The notes: generated from the letters alone by a model not told the origin. 64,000 bases of DNA from JAJRXG01 sp038523965 (GCA_038523965.1 JBCBIX010000003.1:1-64000); one strand, 5' to 3'. Counted from the stretch's first letter, positions 7,769 through 17,308 are shown. A program made the numbers and translations.

Positions 7769-8776
7769 ATGATCAAGACAGATATACTCATCATCGGAGC
7801 TGGTCCCTGCGGACTGTTCGCGGTATTCGAGGCTGGACTGCTCAAACTCAAGTGTCACTTAGTAGATGCGCTTCCGGTCGCTGGGGGACAACTGGCAGAA
7901 ATCTACCCAAAGAAGCCCATCTATGACATACCGGGCTACCCAAGCGTATTGGCAGGAGAGCTCGTCGATAATCTGATGGAACAAATTGCACCGTTCAATC
8001 CAGGCTTCACTCTTGGTGAGCGTGCAGAATCCATCGAAAAGGTGGATGAAAAGATGTACCAACTCACTACTAATCGTGGGACCAAGATTCAGGCTCCTGT
8101 GATTGCAATCGCGGCAGGGTTGGGGTGTTTCGAACCTCGAAAACCACCAATCGAAGGCCTGGACCGATTCGAAGACAAGGGTGTCGACTACATGGTGAAG
8201 GATCCCGAAAAGTTCCGAGATAAGAAGCTACTCATCGCCGGAGGAGGGGATTCTGCCTTGGATTGGACGATAGAACTCGCCGACGTCGCTAAAGAAGTAA
8301 CACTCATCCACAGGCGCACCAGCTTTAGAGGAGCACTCGATAGCGTGGACAAGGTCATGGCATTAGCGCAAGCAAAAAAAGTGAACCTCATCACTGAGGC
8401 CCAAGCTGTAGGAGTTAAAGGCAATGGCGTGCTCTCTGAAGTCACTATTAAGTCAAAAACTGAAGGTGAATTCACCAAAGAAGTAGATCACTTCATACCT
8501 CTATTTGGATTGTCACCTAAACTGGGACCGATCGCTGAATGGGGGCTAAACATCGACCGAAATGCGATCGAGGTAAACACCCGGGACTACAGCACGAATG
8601 TACCCGGCATCTATGCTATCGGTGATATCAATACCTACGAAGGAAAGCTGAAGCTCATCCTCTGCGGTTTTCACGAAGGGACACTCATGGCACAGTCAGC
8701 CTTCAAGTACATCCATCCCGATGCGAAGCTGAGCTTCAAGTACACGACCGTTGCCGGGGTGAATGGCTTTGAGTAG
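7769..8776 (+). CDS. Ferredoxin-NADP+ reductase, thioredoxin-reductase-like (YumC type)
   Basis: The 335-residue flavoprotein has the FAD loop GAGPCG at residues 10-15 and an NADPH loop LLIAGGGDSALDW near 153-165. A C-terminal FAD-contact segment reads IYAIGDIN. The redox CxxC of true thioredoxin reductases is missing, and the length and motifs match the YumC/type-2 ferredoxin-NADP reductases. It would reduce the ferredoxin needed by the sulfite reductase, which explains its place at the end of this operon. An upstream in-frame start at 7721 would overlap cysH and adds residues unlike the family, so I use the ATG at 7769. Confidence 0.9.
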   Translation: MIKTDILIIGAGPCGLFAVFEAGLLKLKCHLVDALPVAGGQLAEIYPKKPIYDIPGYPSVLAGELVDNLMEQIAPFNPGFTLGERAESIEKVDEKMYQLTTNRGTKIQAPVIAIAAGLGCFEPRKPPIEGLDRFEDKGVDYMVKDPEKFRDKKLLIAGGGDSALDWTIELADVAKEVTLIHRRTSFRGALDSVDKVMALAQAKKVNLITEAQAVGVKGNGVLSEVTIKSKTEGEFTKEVDHFIPLFGLSPKLGPIAEWGLNIDRNAIEVNTRDYSTNVPGIYAIGDINTYEGKLKLILCGFHEGTLMAQSAFKYIHPDAKLSFKYTTVAGVNGFE

Positions 8777-8791
8777 TCATCCTAAGATGGA

Positions 8792-9280
8792 TCACCTCAG
8801 CCAGACTTCGGTCGCCCCGCCATCATGCGCATCGTTGTAAAAGTGGATCTGTGGATACTCCTCAAGGAGTGCTCGTACCTCCGTGCGTAGCGTACCATCG
8901 CCCTTGCCATGTATGATTGTCACGATCTTCATCCCATGAGCGATCACGTCATCGAGATAATCTTGGCACACCTGAAGCTGTCTGCGTAAGATCATCTGTG
9001 GAGGTGCGGTCTGCAGTGATGTATCAATCATTTCAGCATGGAGATCGACAGAAGTCTTAGGGGGCAAACCCCTTGGCTTTGATGACGCATCAACGATGCT
9101 GATGCGCTTGACCGGCTCGATATCCGGTAGTACATGGAGGTTCTCAATGCTGGTAAGGATGACCTTATCCCCAACGGTGACCCGATGCCGACCATCTTCT
9201 GCTGTCCCTTTGTATATACCTTCTCGACCAGATACCTTAAGCTGAACTCGGTCTCCGATCCAAAGATCTTCTGTTGTCAT
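8792..9280 (-). CDS. Smr-domain protein
   Basis: The 162-residue protein ends in an Smr domain: the VDLHAEM motif lies near residues 78-84, HGKGDGTLR near 124-132, and the closing GGATEVWLR is at the C-terminus. Such domains, as in MutS2, have nuclease or nucleic-acid-binding activity. The N-terminal 60 residues look like a small beta-rich module (GDRVQLKV, VTVGDKVI), as in the DUF2027-type Smr proteins of Bacteroidota. The stop codon overlap is with the upstream barrel gene (TAATG, 1 nt). The convergent ferredoxin reductase gene ends 15 nt away. Confidence 0.85.
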   Translation of the reverse strand: MTTEDLWIGDRVQLKVSGREGIYKGTAEDGRHRVTVGDKVILTSIENLHVLPDIEPVKRISIVDASSKPRGLPPKTSVDLHAEMIDTSLQTAPPQMILRRQLQVCQDYLDDVIAHGMKIVTIIHGKGDGTLRTEVRALLEEYPQIHFYNDAHDGGATEVWLR

Positions 9281-11763
9281 TACCCACCAACAGGTCCGCC
9301 ACCACCTTGTTGTCCTTGGCCCTGGCCATCAGACTTCTGATCAGTGTTACGAATCTTACTTCGGCGCTCTTTGAAATCAACTTTACCAAACTTGTAGCGG
9401 ACATTCATACCGAAGGATCTGAAAGGAATCGTGAAGGCTGATACTTGTGAGAAGTTTGCTCCCTCCAGTGCGGTGTTAAATCCTTTGTTCTCTGCAAACG
9501 GCTCAATTATCCGAATCCCAAGGCTCCATTGCTTTCCGAAGTCCTTCCGCAATCCTACACCGAAGATGCTGAAGCTTGGAGTCGAACCTTGCAACGTAGC
9601 CTGGTCTGAACGGAAGAATCCAAAGAAGTCAGCTTTCACTGTGCCACTGAAACTGTACTCTCCGTTTGTAAACAGTTGATACTGCAACGCTGAGTTTTCT
9701 CGCGGCTCACCATTCACTACGCCCTCCCCATCATAGGTGAAGATGTCTCCACCGAATCTGACTGTTAACTTGTTGATAGACTTATTGACGAACATGTTCA
9801 CTCCGAAGGAATTATTAGTCCCTACGTTGTTAAAGGTGTTAACCGATATACCTTGCTCATTTACACCGAGGACTTGCTCGATGATGCCATTCGTTCGCTT
9901 GAAGTAACCTGAACCGAAGATGTTAAACCCGGCCACTCTCGTGTTGTAACCGACCTCATACTGATGCGTGATCTCCGGATCTAAGAATGGATTTCCAACA
10001 CTGACGTTCGTTCGATCGATGGAGTTGTTAAACGGATTTACAAACCGCAAGCTCGGTCGTGATATCCGCTTCGAGTAGCTCAACTTGAGATTTCGGAAGT
10101 TCTTCAGGGGACGTGAGATCGTAAAATTCGGGATCCAGTTATCGTAATCATTCTGAAAATCAATTTCTCCCGTCTGGTTATCCCCGGTGATATCTGTACG
10201 CTCATATCTCAGACCGGCGATGGCTTGGAACTTACCGATCGGGAAGCTGAGCTGTCCGTAGCCGGCATATACGTCCTGACCATAGTTGAACAGATTAGAT
10301 CTTCGGTCGTCCACGACGTAGTCCTCGGTCGTCCCAAAGGGTCTACTCGTGTACTGAAAGTCACTTACGATATCCCGGATGACACCTTTAGCACCAGTTT
10401 CAAGCTTAACCGACTTACTCAGTGGGTGTGTATAATCCACTTGGGCAGTGTACTCAAGATTATCACTGTCATTAAATTGAAACTCATCGCGGTTGAGCTC
10501 AGAGATGCTGTTTGTTTCGATGACGGAGTTATCCTGATCCTGGTCATTACGAGAGAGCTGCACGGCAAAAACCAGTTCTTGTGTCTCATTCCCTTCGAAT
10601 GTTCGAGTGTAATCGGTGTTCCAGTCAAACCCTGCGACCAAGTTATCCGTCAGTTGATCTCGCGAAAACTGAAAGCCCTGACCAGCCTCAGGAGTAAGGA
10701 AACTACCATCGATGACACCATCTGTATCAAACCCAAATCCCCGAGTCGTAAAAGAAGTATTGAAAGAATTGTAGGCATTGATATCATAGAAGGCACTGGC
10801 TGATCCATTAAATCCGAGTCGCTCCGTCTGGTTGATGCCAAACTGGGTCAACTCACGATTACCTGCCGGTGTGATGTCCGTTCGGTCAAAACTGAATGTC
10901 CCATCGAGCGGCACACTATAGAAGACTGCACCATTTATCGTACTTCCAAATCGACCTTTGCCAGCATTGAGATTAACGAAGGCATTGTTCTGTCGATTCC
11001 CGCCTGATGCATTGATCGTTCCTGCGATACCCTCGATGTTCGCCTTCTTCGTGACGATGTTGATGATCCCTCCGCTTCCTTCAGCTTCGTACTTCGCGCC
11101 CGGAGAGGTGATTACTTCTACTTTTTTAATCTGATCAGCTGGGAACATCTTAAGCGCATCTGCGACATTGTTAGAAAACATACCAGATGGCTTTCCATTG
11201 ATAAGGATGCGTATGTTCTGTGAACCTCGGATAGACACATTTCCATCGAGATCTACAGATAAGTTCGGCACTTTTCGCAGCACATCAGTAGCATCACCTC
11301 CAGCTATTGAGGAATCATCCTCAGCATTGAATACGATGCGGTCTACCTTATTTTCAAACAATTCACGCTTTCCTGTGATCTCTACTTCTTCCAGAAGTAA
11401 GTCTGTGGATGCCAGAAGGACAGTGCCAACATTGTTATCGGGTGACTTCTTCGTGGTTTCGACCTTGGACAGCAGTTTCGTCGCATAACCCATGAAGGAG
11501 ATTTCGATATCATACTCGCCAGGGGTTACATCTGTGAACACAAACTTGCCATCATCCTCACTGAGCGCCCCATTAAGGATCTTGGTTTTGCCCGTCTTGC
11601 GGAGCGAGAGCGAAGCAAAACTGATGGGCTCATTAGTGAGACTATCGATAAGCGTTCCACTGATCTTGCCTTTGATCTTGGGACCGCCCCCAAAATTGCC
11701 AAACTGTGCATGGGCACTGCCGACGAAGAAGTATAGTATAATAAGGAGTAGCAGTTGCCTCAT
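9280..11763 (-). CDS. TonB-dependent receptor-like outer-membrane beta-barrel protein
   Basis: The 827-residue protein starts with a signal peptide (cleavage likely after SAHA, residue 19). A carboxypeptidase-regulatory-like beta-sandwich (about 32-115) comes next, then a plug-like domain with VSIRGSQNIRILINGKP and ITSPGAKYEAEGSGGIINIVTKKA (about 170-240), then a long beta-barrel. This is the OMP_b-brl_3 architecture common in Bacteroidota. A TonB box is not obvious, so energised transport is uncertain. The C-terminus is an unusual Gly/Gln tail (GQGQGQQGGGGPVGG) after the last strand. The substrate is unknown, and no SusD partner is adjacent. Confidence 0.88.
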   Translation of the reverse strand: MRQLLLLIILYFFVGSAHAQFGNFGGGPKIKGKISGTLIDSLTNEPISFASLSLRKTGKTKILNGALSEDDGKFVFTDVTPGEYDIEISFMGYATKLLSKVETTKKSPDNNVGTVLLASTDLLLEEVEITGKRELFENKVDRIVFNAEDDSSIAGGDATDVLRKVPNLSVDLDGNVSIRGSQNIRILINGKPSGMFSNNVADALKMFPADQIKKVEVITSPGAKYEAEGSGGIINIVTKKANIEGIAGTINASGGNRQNNAFVNLNAGKGRFGSTINGAVFYSVPLDGTFSFDRTDITPAGNRELTQFGINQTERLGFNGSASAFYDINAYNSFNTSFTTRGFGFDTDGVIDGSFLTPEAGQGFQFSRDQLTDNLVAGFDWNTDYTRTFEGNETQELVFAVQLSRNDQDQDNSVIETNSISELNRDEFQFNDSDNLEYTAQVDYTHPLSKSVKLETGAKGVIRDIVSDFQYTSRPFGTTEDYVVDDRRSNLFNYGQDVYAGYGQLSFPIGKFQAIAGLRYERTDITGDNQTGEIDFQNDYDNWIPNFTISRPLKNFRNLKLSYSKRISRPSLRFVNPFNNSIDRTNVSVGNPFLDPEITHQYEVGYNTRVAGFNIFGSGYFKRTNGIIEQVLGVNEQGISVNTFNNVGTNNSFGVNMFVNKSINKLTVRFGGDIFTYDGEGVVNGEPRENSALQYQLFTNGEYSFSGTVKADFFGFFRSDQATLQGSTPSFSIFGVGLRKDFGKQWSLGIRIIEPFAENKGFNTALEGANFSQVSAFTIPFRSFGMNVRYKFGKVDFKERRSKIRNTDQKSDGQGQGQQGGGGPVGG

Positions 11764-11889
11764 GTCAGATGTTTAGTTGATGATGGTGTTAGATGATTAC
11801 CGAGCGAATGTCTCGTACATGCCTGGAGAGATGTGGATAAAGTCTACCAACTCGTTTGTCTTGTCTACGAAGGGTGTTATCACAGCGCA

Positions 11890-14109
11890 TCAGACATTGA
11901 GCCAATAAGTAAGTTTAGCTACGATAGATCTGTTGCGGATATTCATGACAAACCGATCACTCGGCTCAAAACTGTTTCCTGTGAAGTAGTTGTCAGTGAA
12001 GACCAAGAAGAAGTCACTTACCGGTGCAAAGCGCCACTGGAGGCGAGCGTTGATGTTCGTATTCTGCGATTGGCTGTTGTACTGTACAAATACTGTCGTA
12101 AACAGTGATCGCGAGAATGTATAGTCAATCCGTGGGCCGATTAAAACAGTTGACTTAATCTCATCCAGATGAGGCATGTCAAAAAAGTTGACCGCATAAT
12201 CGAGCTGGACAGACCCTTTAGGTTTATAGACATATGTTGTTGTTCCTCTGATCCCATATCGACTACCGTTGAAGTATTCGCCAACGAATAGACCAAATCG
12301 ATGAAACAGCGGCACCTGAGAGTTGGTCCCAAAACTGGCAAATGCATTGAACCACTCGAAGTCTTGATCCGCAGCCAGTGGTTGACTATCAGTGCCAGTA
12401 GGATCAAATTCATCGAAGAGATGAACAAATGAATGCTCCACCCCAAACTCAAAATTGGCCGTAGAATTCATCCTGAACTCTGCAAACAAGGCAACCGAGC
12501 GATCTGATAGTCCAAAGTCCGGCCGCCACAAGAATTCGTATCCCGCTCCGAGATTTATCCGATTTGCTGACCCTTGTGATGGATATAACCTCGACTCAGC
12601 GAACCCTGATGCCCTAAGGAAATTGGTTCTTCTGATAAATCCGGTCTCTGCGTTGTAATCATCTCCGACATAAGAGAAAACGAACTCACTGCCAAATGGT
12701 CTTGTGTTTCTTTCGATGCGAGTCCCATGTGCCAAAGCCGAGGTGCCATCACTTGTGAATGATGCATGTGTAAATGTCTTACCGGTCCACGAGTTATCCG
12801 CTGATGCATAATTAAAATCCACTCCAACCACACGATTAAACTTATTCAGACCAAGGCCTTCGACATCCTCTCCGAAGCTCTGCTTATTAACTGCGATAAG
12901 GCCGATATTCGATCGGTCCAGGACGTTGCGCTGAAGAGCAAGGACACTGTAATTCGTTGCAGGAAGTCCTTGAGCCTGGTTAGATGCGGTATGCATATTG
13001 AGAAGACCTATGCGCGTATTTTGATCCACCTTCCCGCTAAGACGCGCGCCACCGAGAATGCGATTTTGAATCGTCACATCTGTGCTGGTGTCTACGCCAA
13101 CTCCAATCCGCCGTGAAAAAAAAGGATTGATCGCTCCGAAACCAAACTGCCCAAACAGATCTGCATTCTCTAAGAAAAATTGTCGGCGCTCTGGAAAGAA
13201 GATTTCAAATCGATCCAGGTTAGTTATCTGACGATCAACCTCTACTTGCGAGAAGTCTGGATTAACCGTTACATCGAGATTTAGTCCTGAGGTCAGTGCG
13301 ATCTTGGCATCCCCACCGAAGTCAAAATTTTGTGTTGATGGCTCACCTTCCTCAAAGTCCTTAGCGGTACCGGCGCTGACGAATGGGATGAGGCTGATAT
13401 TGCTATTACTCTCTGGAGGGGCATCATCCCAAACCATAGGACCAGTATGTGCCAGATTGAACAAGATTTGATTCTGAGGAATGGGCGGCCATGTAGATCG
13501 CTCGTTTGTCTGCGTATCAAATCTGTAGGATAGAAATCCCCATCTGTTGTTACCCGCTTTATATCTCAGCGTGCTGAACGGGATGGCCAACTCTGCTGTA
13601 TATCCACCATCAAATTTGGAGGCCTCTCCCACCCACTTGTTATCCCATGATTCTGAGAAATCTTGCCGTTGGTTTCCACCACCGCTGATTAACCCTTCTC
13701 TAATTACACCCTCCGGATTAATGCCAAAGAAGATAGCGTTGGTCTGATCATCAAATGAGTCAAAGACCAGTGTGATGTTGTCATTGCCTCCTGCTCTAAA
13801 GTCTCGGCGGAGTGATGTCACAATCCAATCATTCCCAGATGAATAGCATCTGATACCGACATATAGCGTTGCATCATCAGCCATCATGTAAATCTCCGTC
13901 TTCGCCTCAGCGAGCAAGGTATCAGTGGGGAAATATTGCATGAAATCTTTTGCAGCGACTTGCTTCTGCCAATCTGCTTCATCCAACCGACCATCGATCA
14001 GCGGTGCCTTATCTACCGATCCGACTCGTAGAGAATAGTCATGATCGTGATGCTGAGCGGATAGACGGGTCACCAAACAAAAGATGGTAAGACAAAGCAA
14101 GTTTTTCAT
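11890..14109 (-). CDS. DUF5916 outer-membrane protein with CBM9-like N-terminus
   Basis: The 739-residue exported protein has a signal peptide of about 18 residues (ending LSAQ) and a His/Asp-rich start (HHDHDY). A family-9 carbohydrate-binding-like domain covers about 25-215 (DGRLDEADW, YVGIRCYS, NRWGFLSYRF). The DUF5916 barrel region contains the typical VNPDFSQVEVD and FFPERRQFFLEN. These proteins are widespread in Bacteroidota and of unknown function. A TACCTTCG promoter word lies 7 nt before the ATG, so the transcript has almost no leader. The 126 nt between this gene and the barrel gene downstream contain nothing I recognise. Confidence 0.88.
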   Translation of the reverse strand: MKNLLCLTIFCLVTRLSAQHHDHDYSLRVGSVDKAPLIDGRLDEADWQKQVAAKDFMQYFPTDTLLAEAKTEIYMMADDATLYVGIRCYSSGNDWIVTSLRRDFRAGGNDNITLVFDSFDDQTNAIFFGINPEGVIREGLISGGGNQRQDFSESWDNKWVGEASKFDGGYTAELAIPFSTLRYKAGNNRWGFLSYRFDTQTNERSTWPPIPQNQILFNLAHTGPMVWDDAPPESNSNISLIPFVSAGTAKDFEEGEPSTQNFDFGGDAKIALTSGLNLDVTVNPDFSQVEVDRQITNLDRFEIFFPERRQFFLENADLFGQFGFGAINPFFSRRIGVGVDTSTDVTIQNRILGGARLSGKVDQNTRIGLLNMHTASNQAQGLPATNYSVLALQRNVLDRSNIGLIAVNKQSFGEDVEGLGLNKFNRVVGVDFNYASADNSWTGKTFTHASFTSDGTSALAHGTRIERNTRPFGSEFVFSYVGDDYNAETGFIRRTNFLRASGFAESRLYPSQGSANRINLGAGYEFLWRPDFGLSDRSVALFAEFRMNSTANFEFGVEHSFVHLFDEFDPTGTDSQPLAADQDFEWFNAFASFGTNSQVPLFHRFGLFVGEYFNGSRYGIRGTTTYVYKPKGSVQLDYAVNFFDMPHLDEIKSTVLIGPRIDYTFSRSLFTTVFVQYNSQSQNTNINARLQWRFAPVSDFFLVFTDNYFTGNSFEPSDRFVMNIRNRSIVAKLTYWLNV

Positions 14110-14115
14110 AGAAAT

Positions 14116-14123
14116 CGAAGGTA
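14116..14123 (-). promoter_or_regulatory. -7 element for the DUF5916 gene
   Basis: On the minus strand this reads TACCTTCG, a TAnnTTYG word ending 7 nt before the ATG at 14109. The identical octamer precedes the histidine kinase and DUF2304 genes. Confidence 0.5.
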
Positions 14124-14248
14124 GTGGGTCGTTCGACGTACACCTCTAACCAGCTACTTAAGGAGTTGTTAACCCGAGTGCTTAGAACTCTGACCTGCCA
14201 CGCTGTCTACGTGCATGACTGTGCCTTTAGATAGGAAGGTCTAAATCG

Positions 14249-14256
14249 TACTTTTG
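14249..14256 (+). promoter_or_regulatory. -7 element of the inositol-lipid cluster
   Basis: TACTTTTG fully matches TAnnTTTG, and TTTA lies 19 nt upstream at the -33 position. The start codon at 14266 follows at about the predicted transcription start, so the mRNA would be leaderless or nearly so. This supports ATG 14266 over the in-frame TTG at 14254, which overlaps the promoter. Confidence 0.55.
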
Positions 14257-14265
14257 CAGGCTATT

Positions 14266-14946
14266 ATGGGCTATAAGGAGATCGGCAGACAGATATTATA
14301 TGGAGTATTCGATCCCGCTGTGCATGGACTTCACAGGCTCGGTGTCACACCCAATGTAATCACCATCTTGGGCCTTATCCTTAATGTCGCCGCTGCGCTG
14401 CACCTCACTAACTATCTCCATTTCGAATCGCTCCAATATGGGGAGTGTCTGTTCGGATTTGGTATTTGGTTGGGGTTTGCAGGACTCATGGATACCATGG
14501 ATGGACGATTAGCGAGGCTGTATGATCTGAAGTCAGTGTTTGGTGCCTTTTTTGACTCAGTCGTGGATCGCTACAGCGAGTTCATTATGTTCCTCGGTAT
14601 GATCCTCTACTTTTTCGCATTCGATAACTTGATAGGGGCGGTTCTATGTTTTGTGGCTTGTATGAGTTCGATCATGGTGAGTTACACACGTTCGCGTGCG
14701 GAATCTCTTGGGGTAGACTGCAGTGTTGGTTTGATGCAAAGACCAGAGCGTATTGTTTTCATCGGAGTTTGGTCGATCATCTGGGGATTATCCTATCTGA
14801 GTCAAGGAAGTGATGTTCTACAACCTCTAATGTTTGGTATCGATGGATATGTTGGTGGGTTAGTGGTGTTCACCTGGATGACTACTGTCTCTGCTATTCG
14901 ACGTCTGTTGTATACCCGGCGCACTTTGCTTAGTCGATCTCATTAG
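14266..14946 (+). CDS. CDP-alcohol phosphatidyltransferase, probable phosphatidylinositol-phosphate synthase
   Basis: The 226-residue membrane protein carries the complete CDP-alcohol phosphotransferase motif: D76-x2-D79-G80-x2-A83-R84-x8-G93-x3-D97-x3-D101. The aspartates bind two metal ions and the CDP moiety. About six membrane segments are visible. The motif alone does not give the acceptor alcohol. The adjacent myo-inositol-phosphate synthase and PgpA-like phosphatase make inositol 3-phosphate the likely acceptor, as in the Bacteroides thetaiotaomicron inositol-lipid locus. Alternatives are phosphatidylglycerophosphate or phosphatidylserine synthase, but those enzymes usually sit elsewhere. 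It is the first gene of the cluster, with the next gene 4 nt downstream. Confidence 0.85.
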   Translation: MGYKEIGRQILYGVFDPAVHGLHRLGVTPNVITILGLILNVAAALHLTNYLHFESLQYGECLFGFGIWLGFAGLMDTMDGRLARLYDLKSVFGAFFDSVVDRYSEFIMFLGMILYFFAFDNLIGAVLCFVACMSSIMVSYTRSRAESLGVDCSVGLMQRPERIVFIGVWSIIWGLSYLSQGSDVLQPLMFGIDGYVGGLVVFTWMTTVSAIRRLLYTRRTLLSRSH

Positions 14947-14950
14947 TCTT

Positions 14951-15868
14951 ATGCAGCCCTTGACTAAACGCTCAATCATCGCTGCGGTATTTACCGTGGT
15001 CTATCTCGCCATGACGTTGGGAGTTATCGGTTGGAGATCTGATCATCTATCGATGGTCATCCTCGTTGTAGCCATGATTATCCTTCATACTCGTACGTAT
15101 GAGATCGTGATTGTCCTAAGCCCATTTGCACTTTTCTGGGTGAGTTATGACTTTCTTGGTGCCTTTCCCAACTATCTGTTTTCACCTGTACACGTCTCTG
15201 ATCTCTACCAAGCAGAGATAAAACTGTTTGGGATTCCATCCTCAGATGGGCTGATTACACTGTGCGAGTGGTTCCAGAGCAGGACACATGATCTGCTATC
15301 GCTATTCGCGGGAGGTTCTTATATACTCTGGATGCCTGCACCAATGACGTACGCCATCTATCTCTATGCCAGACGACGAAACGAAGTCGTGAGGTTTGGC
15401 TACACCTTTCTTTTGGCGAATTTGATCGGATACATCTGCTACTACAGTTTTCCTGCGGCACCGCCATGGTATTATATAAATTACGGGCCTGTTATGGACA
15501 CTGCTGTACCAGGTAGTGAAGGTCTTCTTAGTGAATTTGACCGTATCATCGGAATTCCAGTCTTTCACAGCATCTATGCAAAAGGGGGTAATCCTTTCGC
15601 TGCGATCCCTTCTCTTCACAGCGCATATCCAATGGTAGGTTTACTCACTGCAGTTCGACTTCGCCAGCCTGGATGGATTGTTTTTTTTGTTGTCTTATCG
15701 GTTGGGACATGGTTTGCTGCAGTCTACAGCCAACATCACTATGTCATCGACGTACTATTGGGGATCATTTGTGCGATACTCTCTTATGTTTTTATGATTT
15801 TCCTACGACGGATGTCTGTCTATCGAAGCTTTGAGCAACTACTTCTCCGTGAAGTCCAGGCTGGCTGA
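14951..15868 (+). CDS. AUR1/PAP2-like enzyme, probable inositol phosphorylceramide synthase
   Basis: The 305-residue multi-span protein has the lipid phosphatase/phosphotransferase catalytic motifs: PSLHSAYP (220-227, His223) and SQHHYVID (260-267, His263 and Asp267). An upstream YYSFPAAPPWY (164-174) is typical of the fungal AUR1 subgroup rather than of plain PAP2 phosphatases. AUR1 moves the inositol-phosphate head group from phosphatidylinositol to ceramide. Bacteroidota make sphingolipids, and the neighbouring genes make inositol lipids, so the same reaction is likely here. Simple phosphatase activity cannot be excluded. It sits between the phosphatidyltransferase and the inositol synthase. 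Confidence 0.8.
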   Translation: MQPLTKRSIIAAVFTVVYLAMTLGVIGWRSDHLSMVILVVAMIILHTRTYEIVIVLSPFALFWVSYDFLGAFPNYLFSPVHVSDLYQAEIKLFGIPSSDGLITLCEWFQSRTHDLLSLFAGGSYILWMPAPMTYAIYLYARRRNEVVRFGYTFLLANLIGYICYYSFPAAPPWYYINYGPVMDTAVPGSEGLLSEFDRIIGIPVFHSIYAKGGNPFAAIPSLHSAYPMVGLLTAVRLRQPGWIVFFVVLSVGTWFAAVYSQHHYVIDVLLGIICAILSYVFMIFLRRMSVYRSFEQLLLREVQAG

Positions 15869-15945
15869 ATAACACTGAGTTAACCTTGAGTACATTTTTG
15901 TTTACAATAATTTAAAGTAGAGGTGCATTTTTGGTCATGCCCCTG

Positions 15946-15953
15946 TACCTTTG
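15946..15953 (+). promoter_or_regulatory. -7 element for the inositol-phosphate synthase
   Basis: TACCTTTG fully matches TAnnTTTG and lies 80 nt before the ATG at 16033. The leader contains GACGAGGAGA (15964-15973), which can pair with TCTCCCCGTC (16004-16013) with one mismatch. A structured 5' leader is therefore possible but unproven. Confidence 0.5.
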
Positions 15954-16032
15954 CGCCCCCTTAGACGAGGAGACGAGCGATTAGACACTTTGATGAAGGC
16001 CCCTCTCCCCGTCCTACATTAAGATCTAACAC

Positions 16033-17304
16033 ATGACGGAGACGGCTCAATCACTCTCACCAAAAGGAAAGCTTGGCATTTTGATCCCTGGACTTGGTGC
16101 TGTTGCGACCACATTCATCGCAGGCTGTATCGCCGCTAAGAGGGGCTTAGCTAAACCAATTGGTTCTCTGAGCCAGATCGGAGACATCACAGATGCAGAG
16201 GGGAATAGCCGTCCGATCAAAGAAATTGTCCCCATCCAAGACTTAGACAACATCGCCTTCGGTGGCTGGGATATCTATGAGGATAACGTCTATGAATCCA
16301 CGGTAAACGCTGCGGTCCTGGACCGATACATGATCGAGCAACTTAAAGAGGAATTAGAGCCGATACGTCCTATGAAGGCCGTCTTCGATCCAGAATATGT
16401 CAAAAATATCTCTGGCCCGAATGTTAAGATTGGTACCACCAAGATGGAACTCGCTGAGATGGTCATGGATGACATCATGAGGTTCAAAGCCGAGCATGGA
16501 TGTGATCGCATCGTTCTGGTCTGGTGCGGTAGTACTGAGATGTATATCGAAGAGTCGGAGACGCACAGCAGCCTCGAGAAACTCGAAGCAGGCCTAAGAA
16601 ATAATGCTGCGGACATCCCGCCAAGCATGATCTACACCTATGCTGCAGTAAAGCTTGGTATCCCGTATGCTAATGGTGCTCCTAACCTCAGTTGTGACGT
16701 CCCCGCGATCGTCGAGCTGGCAGAGCAAACAGGTACACCGATCGCTGGTAAAGACTTTAAAACCGGCCAAACATTCATGAAGACAGTGTTAGCCCCTGGA
16801 TTTAAATCCCGATACCTTGGGATAGAAGGTTGGTTTAGCACAAACATCCTGGGTAACCGAGATGGTGAAGTATTAGACGCCCCTGAGAACTTCAAAGCAA
16901 AGGAGGTATCTAAACTTGGAGTGCTGGAACAAATCCTCGAACCTGAGAAGTACCCCGATCTGTATGGCAACATGTACCACAAGGTGCGTATCAATTACTA
17001 TCCTCCTCGTGGAGACGCCAAAGAAGGATGGGACAACATCGACATTGTAGGCTGGATGAATTATCCGATGCAGATCAAGGTGGACTTCCTCTGCCGAGAT
17101 TCAATACTTGCAGCCCCACTGGTATTGGACTTGGCGTTGTTCTTAGACCTCGCAAAAAGAGCAGGCCAGAGTGGTATTCAGAAGTGGTTGAGCTACTATC
17201 TCAAGTCTCCACAGTCAGCCCCAGACAATCACCCTGAGCATAACCTATTCATCCAGCACAAGAATCTGAACGATAAGATCCTTGAGATGGCAGGGGAACT
17301 CTAA
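16033..17304 (+). CDS. ino1: myo-Inositol-1(3)-phosphate synthase
   Basis: The 423-residue enzyme isomerises glucose 6-phosphate to myo-inositol 3-phosphate using NAD. It has the NAD-binding loop PGLGAVATT (19-27), the conserved GKDFKTGQT segment, and WFSTNILGNRDG, which are diagnostic of the family. PSMIYTYAAVKLGIPYANGAPN and SILAAPLVLDLALF are also well conserved. The length is close to that of the shorter prokaryotic enzymes. It has its own promoter within the cluster and supplies the head group to the phosphatidyltransferase. The PgpA-like gene starts 4 nt after its stop codon. Confidence 0.95.
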   Translation: MTETAQSLSPKGKLGILIPGLGAVATTFIAGCIAAKRGLAKPIGSLSQIGDITDAEGNSRPIKEIVPIQDLDNIAFGGWDIYEDNVYESTVNAAVLDRYMIEQLKEELEPIRPMKAVFDPEYVKNISGPNVKIGTTKMELAEMVMDDIMRFKAEHGCDRIVLVWCGSTEMYIEESETHSSLEKLEAGLRNNAADIPPSMIYTYAAVKLGIPYANGAPNLSCDVPAIVELAEQTGTPIAGKDFKTGQTFMKTVLAPGFKSRYLGIEGWFSTNILGNRDGEVLDAPENFKAKEVSKLGVLEQILEPEKYPDLYGNMYHKVRINYYPPRGDAKEGWDNIDIVGWMNYPMQIKVDFLCRDSILAAPLVLDLALFLDLAKRAGQSGIQKWLSYYLKSPQSAPDNHPEHNLFIQHKNLNDKILEMAGEL

Positions 17305-17308
17305 AAAA

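Noticed and set aside
7721..7771. Start of the ferredoxin reductase at 7721
   Set aside because: It lies inside cysH and adds residues not found before the FAD-binding strand in this family; ATG 7769 fits.
10225..10803. 192-codon ORF on the plus strand inside the TonB-receptor-like gene
   Set aside because: It lies wholly antisense to a clear coding frame, has no domain pattern and no promoter; it is a shadow frame.
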